Below are positions 17,666 to 25,868 of a DNA stretch of 64,000 nucleotides, one piece after another (the stretch's first letter is position 1; each line of letters starts with the position of its first letter). The position numbers and the translations under genes are program-made. The DNA comes from Rhizobium sp. (GTDB lineage: Bacteria; Pseudomonadota; Alphaproteobacteria; Rhizobiales; Rhizobiaceae). The DNA is taken from positions 90,966 through 154,965 of the forward strand of contig JAPZUE010000055.1 of assembly GCA_027533385.1 (NCBI GenBank), given 5' to 3'. The notes below the pieces were generated by a model, which was not told where the DNA came from, did no database searches, and saw nothing but the letters and a program-made list of their open reading frames with translations.

Positions 17666-19534
17666 TCACTCCGCCGCCGCCCCCTTCGGCTCTTCGCTCG
17701 CATCCGTCTGATCGGCCAGGAAACCGCCCGACTGGCGGTTCCACAGATCCGCATAGATGCCGCCATTGGCCACCAGCTGCTGATGCGTGCCTTCCTCGAC
17801 GATCCGCCCCTTGTCGAGCACGATCAGCCGGTCCATCTGCGTCAGGGTCGAGAGCCGGTGGGCAATTGCAATCACCGTCTTGTCCTCGATCAGCTTGAAC
17901 AGGCTCTCCTGGATCGCCGCCTCGACTTCCGAATCGAGCGCCGAGGTCGCCTCGTCAAGCACCAGGATCGGGGCGTCCTTGAGGAAGACGCGGGCGATCG
18001 CGATACGCTGCCGCTGGCCACCCGACAGCTTCACCCCACGCTCGCCGACATGCGCATCGAGCCCGGTCCGGCCCTGCATGTCGGAAAGCCCCTGGATGAA
18101 GTCCCAGGCATTGGCCCGCTTGGCCGCCTCGATGACATCCGCATCGGTCGCATCCGGCCGGCCATAGGCGATGTTGTCGCGGATCGACCGATGCAGCAGC
18201 GAGGTGTCCTGCGTGACCACGCCGACAAGCGCCCGCAGACTGTCCTGGCTGACGGTCGAGATGTCCTGACCATCCACGAGGATCTTCCCGTTCTCCAGAT
18301 CGTAGAAGCGCAGGAGCAGGTTCATCAGCGTCGTCTTGCCCGCACCCGAGCGTCCGACCAGACCGACCTTCTCGCCCGCCTTGATGGTCAGCGAGAAGTC
18401 CTCGATCACGCCCTTCTGCTTGCCGTAGTGGAAGCGCACGCCGTCATAGACGATCTCGCCCTTCGGAGCGGCAAGCTGCTTGGCAGCCGGCTTGTCGACA
18501 ATGTCATGCGGCTTGGTCATCATGCCCATGCCGTCATAGACGGTGCCGATGTTTTCGAAGAGGGCTGCCACTTCCCACATGATCCATTGCGACATACCGT
18601 TGATGCGCATGGACAGCCCGATCGCAACCGCAATCGCGCCGACCGTCACCGTGCCGTTCAGCCAGAACCAGATCCCGAGACCGGCCACTAAGAATTGGAC
18701 AAGCACGTTGTTGATGTCGACGCAGATGTTGAGCAGCGAGATCTGCCGCATCTGCCGGTGAACAGTGCCAAGGAAGGCATCCATGCCCTCGCGGGCATAA
18801 ACCTCTTCGCGTCCCGCATGCGAGAACAGCTTGACCGTCGCGATATTGGTATAGCTGTCGACGATCCGCCCCGTCATCATCGAACGGGCATCGGCCTGCT
18901 CGCTGGAGGACTTGCGCAGCTTCGGAATGAAGTGGCGCAGGATCAGCGCATAGATGGCGAGCCAGAGCACCAGCGGCACGCCGAGCCGCCAGTCGACCGA
19001 GGCCACCAGCGCCAGCATCGAGACGAAGAAGGTCGTCGCATAGATGAAGACGTCGATGATCTTCATCACGCTTTCGCGGATCGACAGCGCCGTCTGCATC
19101 ACCTTGGTCGAGACGCGACCGGCGAACTCGTTGGCGAAGAAGGTCATAGAGTGACGCAGCAGGAAGCGATGCATCTGCCAGCGGGCAATCATCGGGAAAT
19201 TGCCGGCCAGAACCTGATGCATGGTGATCGTGTGCATCACACCGAGCACCGGCAGACCGATCAGCAGCAAGGCCGCCATCCAGGCGAGCGTCCCGCCTTC
19301 CGACTGCAGGAAGGTCGAACGCTCGGCCGTCGACAGCCAGTCCACGATATTGCCGAGGAACTGATAGAGGAACACTTCGGCGACCGCGATCAGCCCCGAG
19401 CAAAGGCCAAGCAGCACCAACCACCAGCCAGCCGGCTTGGTGTAGTGCCAGCAGAAGGCAACAAGCCCCTTCGGTGGCAGGGTCGGCTCACCGGCCGGAT
19501 ACGGATTCAGGCGGTTTTCGAACCACGAGAACAT
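17666..19534 (-). CDS. ABC exporter, fused membrane and ATPase domains (paralogue 2)
   Basis: A close paralogue of the exporter at 11269-13140 with the same order: membrane domain to about residue 330, then Walker A GRSGAGKTT, signature LSGGQRQR, Walker B ILVLDEATSALD and the H-loop AIAHRLSTL. The start at 19534 has a GGAG site 8 bp upstream and aligns with the paralogue; the ORF extends further upstream without support. The two copies share start position, length and helix pattern, which suggests duplication in place, although other genes now lie between them. The substrate is unknown. Confidence 0.93.
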   Translation of the reverse strand: MFSWFENRLNPYPAGEPTLPPKGLVAFCWHYTKPAGWWLVLLGLCSGLIAVAEVFLYQFLGNIVDWLSTAERSTFLQSEGGTLAWMAALLLIGLPVLGVMHTITMHQVLAGNFPMIARWQMHRFLLRHSMTFFANEFAGRVSTKVMQTALSIRESVMKIIDVFIYATTFFVSMLALVASVDWRLGVPLVLWLAIYALILRHFIPKLRKSSSEQADARSMMTGRIVDSYTNIATVKLFSHAGREEVYAREGMDAFLGTVHRQMRQISLLNICVDINNVLVQFLVAGLGIWFWLNGTVTVGAIAVAIGLSMRINGMSQWIMWEVAALFENIGTVYDGMGMMTKPHDIVDKPAAKQLAAPKGEIVYDGVRFHYGKQKGVIEDFSLTIKAGEKVGLVGRSGAGKTTLMNLLLRFYDLENGKILVDGQDISTVSQDSLRALVGVVTQDTSLLHRSIRDNIAYGRPDATDADVIEAAKRANAWDFIQGLSDMQGRTGLDAHVGERGVKLSGGQRQRIAIARVFLKDAPILVLDEATSALDSEVEAAIQESLFKLIEDKTVIAIAHRLSTLTQMDRLIVLDKGRIVEEGTHQQLVANGGIYADLWNRQSGGFLADQTDASEEPKGAAAE

Positions 19535-19901
19535 GGATAATCTCCAGAAACGGCGCGCGGACGGCACCGGACAAAAGGTGACGCGGACGCGCGAATATTC
19601 AATGATTGAGACCACTTGTGGCCGCTTGATGAATCAGTTTGGAAAAGACACGTGGAGTGACGCGCTCAGGCGGCAACAGCCATAAATCGGGGCTGGCGCG
19701 AAATACCGAATAGATCCATCGATGGCCCTCCCGCTTGCGTGTTAAAGAACGGCCTTGTTCTATCGGGCGCGGATGTCTTTTGCCAGACGGCATCCGGCGG
19801 AAACGAGACATTCGGCCGTCACTGTTGCAGACCGACCACAGCGCCTGATCCTGAGGCAGGCTCCGCTTGAGCAGCCGCACCGGATCGCCTATCAGGCTCT
19901 C
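19535..19901. other. divergent spacer, ABC exporter / trmL
   Basis: This 367-bp stretch separates two divergent genes and should hold both promoters. I see no repeat, hairpin or clear -35/-10 pair. The trmL frame stays open back to an ATG at 19755, but those codons (Arg/His/Pro-rich) do not resemble the protein family, so I treat them as non-coding. Confidence 0.5.
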
Positions 19902-20366
19902 ATGTCCAACCTGCGCATCGCCCTTTACCAGCCCGACATCCCCGGCAATACCGGCACGATCCTGCGTCTTGCGGCCTGTCTTGGCCTGAGGGTCGACATC
20001 ATCGAGCCGGCCGGCTTCGTGCTGTCCGACAAGAACCTGAAGCGCGCCGGCATGGACTATCTGGCCAGCGTCGCCATGACCCGCCATGTCAACTGGGAGC
20101 GTTTCGACGCCTGGCGACTGTCGGAGGGCCGCCGTCTCGTCCTCGCCTCGACCAAGGCTGCCCTGCCCTATACCACCTTCAACTACGCCGGAAATGACAT
20201 CCTCCTGTTCGGACGGGAAAGCGCCGGCGTACCCGACCATGTGCATGATCGCGCCGATCACCGCGTGCTCATCCCCATGGTGGAAGGACAGCGCTCGATC
20301 AATGTCGCGATGTCCGCTGCCATGATCACCGGCGAAGCGCTGCGCCAGACCGGCTTTGCCTCGTAA
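19902..20366 (+). CDS. trmL: tRNA (cytidine/uridine-34 2'-O)-methyltransferase TrmL
   Basis: A SPOUT-class (knotted) methyltransferase that modifies the wobble base of leucine tRNAs. The 154 residues correspond to the full family length. The N-terminus LRIALYQPDIPGNTGTILR and the knot motifs LFGRESAGVP and IPMVEGQRSINVAMSAAM are diagnostic. The start at 19902 was chosen because the family begins with this strand; the upstream in-frame ATG adds 49 unrelated residues. It is transcribed away from the ABC exporter. Confidence 0.93.
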   Translation: MSNLRIALYQPDIPGNTGTILRLAACLGLRVDIIEPAGFVLSDKNLKRAGMDYLASVAMTRHVNWERFDAWRLSEGRRLVLASTKAALPYTTFNYAGNDILLFGRESAGVPDHVHDRADHRVLIPMVEGQRSINVAMSAAMITGEALRQTGFAS

Positions 20367-20551
20367 GCGTCCAAACATCCTCTGCATCCGGCCCTCCTGT
20401 TACGACATGAGGCCAGCCTGCAACCTTAACCACAGTTGAGGTCAAGCCGTTTTCCGGCTCTCGCAAAACGCGTGTCCCGAGGTCCTTTCACGCATTGCCT
20501 ATTCATCCGAAAACCGTTATGTTGCATCGCAGCAAAGCGGGAGATGGAGTC

Positions 20552-21865
20552 ATGTTTGAGACAGCATTCACCCTGGGTCTGACACAGTTCGCCAGATCCT
20601 TGAGCTTCCCCGAGCGCGTCCGGCACCGCACGATGCGCAACGCAGCCCTGGAGCCGTGGCGGCTCCGCAACACCGGCATTGATGCCCTCTACTACGACGT
20701 CAAGGCGCTCAGCGCCGATGAGACCTTCTATATCAGCGACAGTATCGCCTCCGAGGGCCTGATCATGATCGTTCCGCCGAGTGGCGGCGGCATGCTGACG
20801 CTCTGCGAAAGCGTCGAGGAATTTCGCCTGCGCGGGGGCAAGGACGTGCGCGCCCTTGCGGTCGCCGGCATCGGCGGCTCGGCGATCGGCGCGGCTGCCT
20901 TTGCCCGCAACGTTGCGGATGCGATCGACGCGCCGGTCGCGGCCGTGGTCTCGGGTTACGGCCTGGGTGATATCGTCAACGAAGCCATCGGCGGCGCATT
21001 CCTCTTTGGCTGGCTCGGCCACATCAGAAGCAATCTCGAAGTGATCGACGACGTCGTCGGACGCCCGAAACTTGGCGCCTACGGCAAGCGCGACGAAGAC
21101 GCCGACAGCCAGCGCAAGACAGGGCTCGATGCCGACACGGTTGCAACCTTGCTTGCCGATCCGTCCCTGTCCTTCACGTTGATCACCGGCCATTCGCGTG
21201 GCAATCGGGTGATCGCCGATGCCCTCTATGCCTTGAAGGGCACCGATCCCGGCCGGATCGAAACGCTGGCCAACGCCACCCGCATCGTCACCTTTGGCGG
21301 CCGCATCAAGATGCCGGAGGCCTTCACCGACGTGATCGATGTCGTCGGCGAGCTTGACTGGTTCGGCGAACTGAACTCCCGCCCGAAGATCGAGACCGAT
21401 ATCAAGGTCCCCTTCTGCGGCCATTCCACGAACACCGATCTGCCGGGCGCACTGCGGGTGACCAGCATCCTCGGCGACATCCTGAGCGGCCAGACCTCGG
21501 CTACCCCAGCCCCGGCTGCTCCGGTGCCTGCAGCACCTGAGGCGGTCGAGCCGGAAGCCCTTGCTGCAGCCATCGTTGAAGACACGGTGACGGAACCAGC
21601 CACCCCGGCACCGGAGCCGATCGAGGCCGCAGCACCTGCGCCGCCAATACCGGACACCCCGCAGCCGCCGGCGGTCGAGCCCGAACCGGAAGCAGCTCCA
21701 GCATCGGTCGCCGAAGCGGCCACGCCGGCGCCAGCCGTACCGGAAACTCCAGCGGCGACAAAGGCCGAAGCCAAGCCGGAGCGGTCGACGACGGAAACCA
21801 CTGCGACACCGATCCTGGTGCCGCTGCCGCGCGGCAAGACAAAGCGCCCCAGGGCCAAGCCCTGA
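20552..21865 (+). CDS. unknown protein: GHSRG alpha/beta-hydrolase-like core with long Ala/Pro tail
   Basis: 437 residues from the ATG at 20552, which has a GGGAG/GGAG site just upstream. The first 310 residues are globular and include ITGHSRGNR, matching the GxSxG nucleophile elbow of alpha/beta hydrolases; Gly-rich AVAGIGGSAIGAAAFARN precedes it. From about residue 315 the chain becomes a low-complexity Ala/Pro/Glu tail (APAAPVPAAPEAVEPE), with a basic end (PRGKTKRPRAKP). There is no signal peptide. A lipase-like activity is suggested by the motif but not proven. The basic tail may bind nucleic acid, polyphosphate or granule surfaces. A terminator follows. Confidence 0.75.
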   Translation: MFETAFTLGLTQFARSLSFPERVRHRTMRNAALEPWRLRNTGIDALYYDVKALSADETFYISDSIASEGLIMIVPPSGGGMLTLCESVEEFRLRGGKDVRALAVAGIGGSAIGAAAFARNVADAIDAPVAAVVSGYGLGDIVNEAIGGAFLFGWLGHIRSNLEVIDDVVGRPKLGAYGKRDEDADSQRKTGLDADTVATLLADPSLSFTLITGHSRGNRVIADALYALKGTDPGRIETLANATRIVTFGGRIKMPEAFTDVIDVVGELDWFGELNSRPKIETDIKVPFCGHSTNTDLPGALRVTSILGDILSGQTSATPAPAAPVPAAPEAVEPEALAAAIVEDTVTEPATPAPEPIEAAAPAPPIPDTPQPPAVEPEPEAAPASVAEAATPAPAVPETPAATKAEAKPERSTTETTATPILVPLPRGKTKRPRAKP

Positions 21866-21882
21866 AGAAACGCCAAACACGA

Positions 21883-21907
21883 AAAGGCCCGCGCGAAGCG
21901 GGCCTTT
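21883..21907. terminator. bidirectional intrinsic terminator
   Basis: AAAGGCCCGC and GCGGGCCTTT form a 10-bp stem with a 5-nt loop between two convergent genes (the GHSRG protein and the flagellin paralogue). An A-run on one side and TTTAT on the other allow it to act in both directions. Confidence 0.8.
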
Positions 21908-21932
21908 ATGATTCTAGATCAGGGATTTGGGG

Positions 21933-22886
21933 TCAGAGCTTCAACCAGGGTGTCATCGAGACATTCGCCATATTCAGCCCGGAGGACTGCAACTGCTCCT
22001 GCACGGCCTCTGCCGTCAACCGCACCCTCTGCTCGTTGAGCTCGGTATCCACCAGTCGGCTGACGCCAAGTTCAGTCGCCCCCGGCAGCCCCTGCACGAG
22101 GTCGATACCCCCGCTCACCCGCCCGCGTGTCGCGCTCACGTCGGCACTTGCACCGACCATGTCGATCAGCACCCGGTTGAGGGTCGAGATCATGCCGTCG
22201 ATCTCGTCTGTCGTCGTGCTGCTGTCGATCTTGATTTCGCGCGCGCCCGGCTCGGCCGGTTCGTTCGAGCGGGCATCGAGGACGTAGTAGTTGTAGGGCG
22301 TACCCCCGAGGCTGGTCCCCGCATAGGCACGCGTCAGCATGCCGTCGCGCGCATCCTGGCGAGACACCAGCGTCGATTTCGCCGTATCGAAGTCCACCAT
22401 GTTGATCGAAAGGCTGCCGTCATTGCCGGTGGTCACGGAGGCGAGCAAAGAGGCGACCTTCGGCCGTCCGCCGGCCTCGACCTGCAACCAGTTGTCGCCA
22501 TTGAAGCTGCTCTCCCCGACAACGGCAACAAGTTCGGACTTCATCTGCATGATGTCGGCATTGATCGCGCCCCGGTCGGCGCCGACCGCCTTGGACAGCA
22601 CGAGCTTCTGCTGCATGCGGGCGACAATATCCGTCGCCTGCTCGAGGCCGAGCGCGGCCGTGTCGGTCACGGCAGCCGCAATCTCGTTTGCCTCCTGCAC
22701 GGTGCCGGAAGACAGGCTGCCGGGCCGCATCGTGGTGGAGATCGACCAATAGCTGGAAGCATTCTGATCAGCTTCGACGGCAGGAACAGGCGCCGCCTGC
22801 TTCGTCACCCGATCAAGCGCGGACGTTGACGCGCTTGCCATCGACGCTGCATTGGCAACGGACGGGTTGAGCCAGACTGAACTCAT
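21933..22886 (-). CDS. divergent flagellin paralogue outside a flagellar cluster
   Basis: The 317-residue protein carries the rhizobial flagellin core: NASSYWSISTTMR near residue 43, ATDIVARMQQKLVLSK, and SSFNGDNWLQVE, like SFSGENWLQ of FlaA-D. The C-terminal helix VDTELNEQRVRLTAEAVQEQ corresponds to the D0/D1 helix of flagellins. It differs from normal flagellins: residues 1-40 lack the usual heptad helix with RISSGLRV, and the final residues (MTPWLKL) replace the typical NILSLFR. No other flagellar gene is present in the window. It may be a minor filament or junction component, a regulatory paralogue, or a decaying copy. Confidence 0.78.
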   Translation of the reverse strand: MSSVWLNPSVANAASMASASTSALDRVTKQAAPVPAVEADQNASSYWSISTTMRPGSLSSGTVQEANEIAAAVTDTAALGLEQATDIVARMQQKLVLSKAVGADRGAINADIMQMKSELVAVVGESSFNGDNWLQVEAGGRPKVASLLASVTTGNDGSLSINMVDFDTAKSTLVSRQDARDGMLTRAYAGTSLGGTPYNYYVLDARSNEPAEPGAREIKIDSSTTTDEIDGMISTLNRVLIDMVGASADVSATRGRVSGGIDLVQGLPGATELGVSRLVDTELNEQRVRLTAEAVQEQLQSSGLNMANVSMTPWLKL

Positions 22887-23046
22887 GAGAAAACCTTGTG
22901 TCGCATGTCATGTCGATCCGAAGCCGGCATCATTCCAGCTGTGTATCGGCAAGATTAGCGAGCAGGTTTTGTTTTTGGCTTTCCGCGATCGCTAGAATTT
23001 TAGCAATGCTTCGATTTGAGCGGATGCTGCCACGCGGCCGGACGCA

Positions 23047-23307
23047 TCAGTCCGCAGACGGCAGACGCCGCATGGTGAATTCGATCTGATCGCCATCGAG
23101 CTGCCGCCAGCTTTCCACCTCTGTCCAGTAGGCGGCCTTGGGGAAGGCGTCGAACCATTCGCGCGCCTTGGCACGCGCCTCTTCACGGGTAAGGCAATAG
23201 GTTTCACGCACAAACTGGCCGCCCAGGCGTCCGGCAGTCCCGGCGCGGTGATCGGCAATGCGCTTCTTGAGACCAGTAAATGGCGGCGGGCCAGGTATCT
23301 TCGTCAT
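23047..23307 (-). CDS. conserved small protein, unknown function
   Basis: An 86-residue soluble protein with a basic, Pro-rich N-terminus (KIPGPPPFTGLKKRIADHR), a central REEARAKAREWFDAFPKA helix and a Trp-containing strand (YWTEVESWRQLDGDQIEFTMRRLP). No known motif is recognised. It is divergent from hemF, with a 153-bp spacer. The frame has the same GC-rich third positions as confirmed genes, so I consider it real. Confidence 0.6.
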   Translation of the reverse strand: MTKIPGPPPFTGLKKRIADHRAGTAGRLGGQFVRETYCLTREEARAKAREWFDAFPKAAYWTEVESWRQLDGDQIEFTMRRLPSAD

Positions 23308-23460
23308 GAAATCCCTCGCATGCGGACGAGATTAATCCAGCCAAAACCGGAAGGCGAGTCGATTTTACGGGGACACCCCCGCCCCGATATGGTCGCACGC
23401 GATTTCACCTGATATTCGTTCGCCTTGAGAGAGTTGCCTGAGGAAGTTGAGGGGGACGAC

Positions 23461-24375
23461 ATGGAGCGACCGGTTCTGGCGAAAGGCCTGCCCGAGGATA
23501 TCGAGGAGAAGAAGGAAGCGGCGCGCGCCTGGTTCGAAAGCCTGCGCGACACGATCTGCGCTTCCTTCGAAACCCTTGAGAACGAGCTTTCGGGACCCAT
23601 GGCCGACCGCGAGCCCGGCCGCTTCACCGCCAAGGACTGGCAGCGCGAAGAAGGCAAGGGCGGCGGCGGCCGCATGTCGATGATGTATGGCCGCGTCTTC
23701 GAGAAGGTCGGCGTGCACACCTCGACCGTCCACGGCGAGTTTTCACCGGAGTTCCGCAAGCAGATGCCCGGCGCCGAGGAGGATCCGCGCTTCTGGGCCT
23801 CCGGCATTTCGCTGATCGCCCATCCGGTCAATCCCAACGTGCCAACCGTGCACATGAACACCCGCATGGTCGTCACCTCAAGCCAGTGGTTTGGTGGCGG
23901 CGCAGACCTCACCCCCGTGCTCGACCGCAGACGCACCCAGGACGACCCGGACACCCGCCTCTTCCATCGGGCCATGGAAGTTACCTGCGAGCGCCATACG
24001 AGCGTCGCGGATTATCCCACCTACAAGAAGTGGTGCGACGAATACTTCTTCCTGCCCCACCGCAACGAGCCGCGCGGGATCGGCGGCATCTTCTTCGACT
24101 GGCTGACGGCGGACGAGGAAAAAGGCGGCTGGGCCGCCAATTTCGCCTTCGTCCAGGATGTCGGTCGCGCCTTCAATCTGGTCTATCCGAAGATCGTCCG
24201 GGCCAATTTCAACAATCCCTGGACGGAGGAAGACCGCGAGGAACAGCTCGTCAGACGCGGCCGCTATGTCGAGTTTAACCTGCTCTACGACCGCGGAACG
24301 ATCTTCGGTCTGAAGACCGGCGGCAACGTCGAATCAATCCTCTCCTCGCTGCCTCCGCTGGTCCGTTATCCCTGA
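23461..24375 (+). CDS. hemF: oxygen-dependent coproporphyrinogen-III oxidase
   Basis: Converts coproporphyrinogen III to protoporphyrinogen IX in haem biosynthesis, using O2. The 304 residues have the family signatures GGGGRMSMMYGRVFEKVGVHTSTV, HMNTRMVVT, SQWFGGGADLTP, EPRGIGGIFFDWL and the C-terminal RYVEFNLLYDRGTIFGLKTGGNVESILSS. The start at 23461 follows GAGGGGGA; the frame is open 12 codons further upstream without a ribosome-binding site. The gene is separate from petABC by 12 kb but serves the same haem-protein economy. Confidence 0.98.
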   Translation: MERPVLAKGLPEDIEEKKEAARAWFESLRDTICASFETLENELSGPMADREPGRFTAKDWQREEGKGGGGRMSMMYGRVFEKVGVHTSTVHGEFSPEFRKQMPGAEEDPRFWASGISLIAHPVNPNVPTVHMNTRMVVTSSQWFGGGADLTPVLDRRRTQDDPDTRLFHRAMEVTCERHTSVADYPTYKKWCDEYFFLPHRNEPRGIGGIFFDWLTADEEKGGWAANFAFVQDVGRAFNLVYPKIVRANFNNPWTEEDREEQLVRRGRYVEFNLLYDRGTIFGLKTGGNVESILSSLPPLVRYP

Positions 24376-24471
24376 TCCATCAGGTTAACGCTGACATCCG
24401 ATATGTCCCGCTCGTTCACAAAAAAGAATGGGCGGCGATTTCCGCTGGTTGCGGCAAAGTGTGTCGGAAAC

Positions 24472-24500
24472 TTGACAGTTTGCATTGCGCTCCGCATTGA
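24472..24500 (+). promoter_or_regulatory. candidate sigma-70-type promoter
   Basis: TTGACA at 24472-24477 is followed after 17 nt by CATTGA (24495-24500), about 48 bp upstream of the small gene at 24548. The -35 box is perfect; the -10 box is poor against the consensus. This is a pattern match only. Confidence 0.3.
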
Positions 24501-24547
24501 CGCGGCTCATTCTCCCCCTCGCACGCAGTATCGAGGAGGAGATTGCG

Positions 24548-24823
24548 ATGACCCCGTCCAGCACAGTATCCGTGTCCAGCGTGAGTCAGCCCATCGACCG
24601 TGCGATCGAAGCGCCAGAACTGATCGATCGCCTGGCCGAGCAGTTACGTCAGTCGAGTGACGTCGACCTGCCCCATTCCTACTTCGTTGAACAGGTTCGG
24701 CTCGGTCTGGCCGGCAAGGATCTCGCCGACCGGCTCGCCGCCAACGACATCGAAAGTGGCGCGCATCGAGGCAAGCGCCAGCCGGCTCGTTCGGTTTTCC
24801 ACGCCTGGGCAATGCCCGATTGA
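24548..24823 (+). CDS. small protein, unknown function
   Basis: A 91-residue protein starting at the ATG that follows a strong GGAGGAGA site. The N-terminal 20 residues are Ser/Thr/Val-rich and the middle is helical and amphipathic (LIDRLAEQLRQSSD, FVEQVRLGLAGKDLADRLAA). The frame extends upstream to 24485, but without a ribosome-binding site. A good terminator follows at 24852. No family recognised. Confidence 0.65.
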   Translation: MTPSSTVSVSSVSQPIDRAIEAPELIDRLAEQLRQSSDVDLPHSYFVEQVRLGLAGKDLADRLAANDIESGAHRGKRQPARSVFHAWAMPD

Positions 24824-24851
24824 ACACAATCCACCGCGTCGATTGTCCCCT

Positions 24852-24879
24852 TGCCCGCACCTGGTGCGGGCATTTTTTT
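24852..24879 (+). terminator. intrinsic terminator
   Basis: TGCCCGCACC and GGTGCGGGCA form a GC-rich stem, immediately followed by seven T. It ends transcription of the small gene at 24548 before the DUF1059 gene begins. Confidence 0.88.
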
Positions 24880-24947
24880 CGACCCTGGAGAACAAGACGC
24901 GTCCTGATGCGTTTGTACGGTCGAAGCAGACCACGGAGGAGAACGAC

Positions 24948-25136
24948 GTGAAGCATTTCGAGTGTGGAAGCCTGGTCCCCGGCTGCGATTGGCACACCCG
25001 CGCCGAAGAAGAAGCCGAGGTGGTCAGACGCGTCATCGACCACATGCGCGTCACCCATGGCGAAGACCTGATCCGCCCGGCAACGGTCGATCACATCAAG
25101 GAGCGGATCCGCGACGATCAGCCCACGAAGGCATGA
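24948..25136 (+). CDS. DUF1059 small protein (GTG start)
   Basis: The 62-residue protein has the DUF1059 pattern: an N-terminal F.C...VPGCDW strand, then a helix with VVRRVIDHMRVTHG (the usual H..HG pair). The GTG at 24948 is taken as start because a GGAGGAG site lies 7 bp upstream. The frame runs further upstream through the preceding terminator, so the longer ORF is not real. Cys6, Cys13 and the histidines could bind metal. The function of the family is unknown. Confidence 0.8.
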   Translation: MKHFECGSLVPGCDWHTRAEEEAEVVRRVIDHMRVTHGEDLIRPATVDHIKERIRDDQPTKA

Positions 25137-25161
25137 GAAAACCCGCGCCCAGACAATGAAA

Positions 25162-25186
25162 ACGGAGCCCGACGAGCGGGCTCCGT
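25162..25186 (-). terminator. intrinsic terminator after the fasciclin gene
   Basis: ACGGAGCCCG and CGGGCTCCGT form a 10-bp stem with a 5-nt loop. Read on the minus strand it is followed by TTTTC. It serves the fasciclin-domain gene and may also act on the DUF1059 gene. Confidence 0.8.
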
Positions 25187-25204
25187 CTGTTGCGGTGAAA
25201 GAGC

Positions 25205-25693
25205 TCAGCTGCTCGGCAGCATGACCTTGTCGATGACATGAATGACGCCATTGTCCGTGCGGATATCGGCGCTCACGACGTTCGCGCCGTCGACGGTCAC
25301 GCCGGCACCGGACTTCGACACGGCGAGCGTCCGGTCTCCACCGCTCTTGATCGTGCGGACATGGATCGTGCGGCCCGGCAGCATGGTCGAGGTCAGTTCG
25401 CGACCCACCACATGGTAGCTCAGGATCGCCGCGAGCTGGTCCTTGTTTTCAGGCTTGAGCAGGTTCTCGACCGTGCCGGCCGGCAATGCGGCAAAGGCTT
25501 CGTCGGTCGGTGCGAAAACGGTCAGCGGCCCGCCGCCCGAAAGCGCGTCGACGAGACCGGCAGCCTCTGCGGCGGCAAGCAGCGTCTTGAAGCTGCCGGC
25601 CTGCTGGGCCGTTTCGACGATGTTATTGGCATTGGCGGAAGACGCAGCAAGCGTGATGCCGGCGGCGGCGAAGGCAAGAGCGATGCGGTTCAT
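25205..25693 (-). CDS. secreted fasciclin (FAS1)-domain protein
   Basis: A 162-residue exported protein. A signal peptide occupies residues 1-22 (NRIALAFAAAGITLAASSANA). A single FAS1 domain follows, with the H1 motif GGPLTVFAPTDEAFAALP and the H2 motif GVIHVIDKVMLP, plus LSYHVVGREL. FAS1 proteins mediate adhesion or surface interaction and are common in rhizobia. A GAGGAGGG ribosome-binding site fixes the start at 25693. It is likely a monocistronic unit ended by the hairpin at 25162. Confidence 0.93.
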   Translation of the reverse strand: MNRIALAFAAAGITLAASSANANNIVETAQQAGSFKTLLAAAEAAGLVDALSGGGPLTVFAPTDEAFAALPAGTVENLLKPENKDQLAAILSYHVVGRELTSTMLPGRTIHVRTIKSGGDRTLAVSKSGAGVTVDGANVVSADIRTDNGVIHVIDKVMLPSS

Positions 25694-25868
25694 GAAAATC
25701 CCTCCTCGGAAAGGCCTGACCGACGTCATGTCGATCCAGTGAAGCCGCAAGGGATACGCTGGCGAAACGCCTGCCGGATCGCAGCCGCACGGACACTCTT
25801 TGTTGAGGAAGATCGGATGAACCGGAACCGCATTCCGGCGTATTGCCTTACCTTGATCTGCAGAAACG

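Noticed and set aside
19755..19901. 49-codon N-terminal extension of trmL
   Set aside because: The extension does not match the family, and the internal ATG at 19902 starts the first core strand.
20426..21880. 484-aa minus-strand ORF
   Set aside because: Antisense to the GHSRG protein, which has a ribosome-binding site and a recognisable motif; the ORF is a GC-bias artefact.
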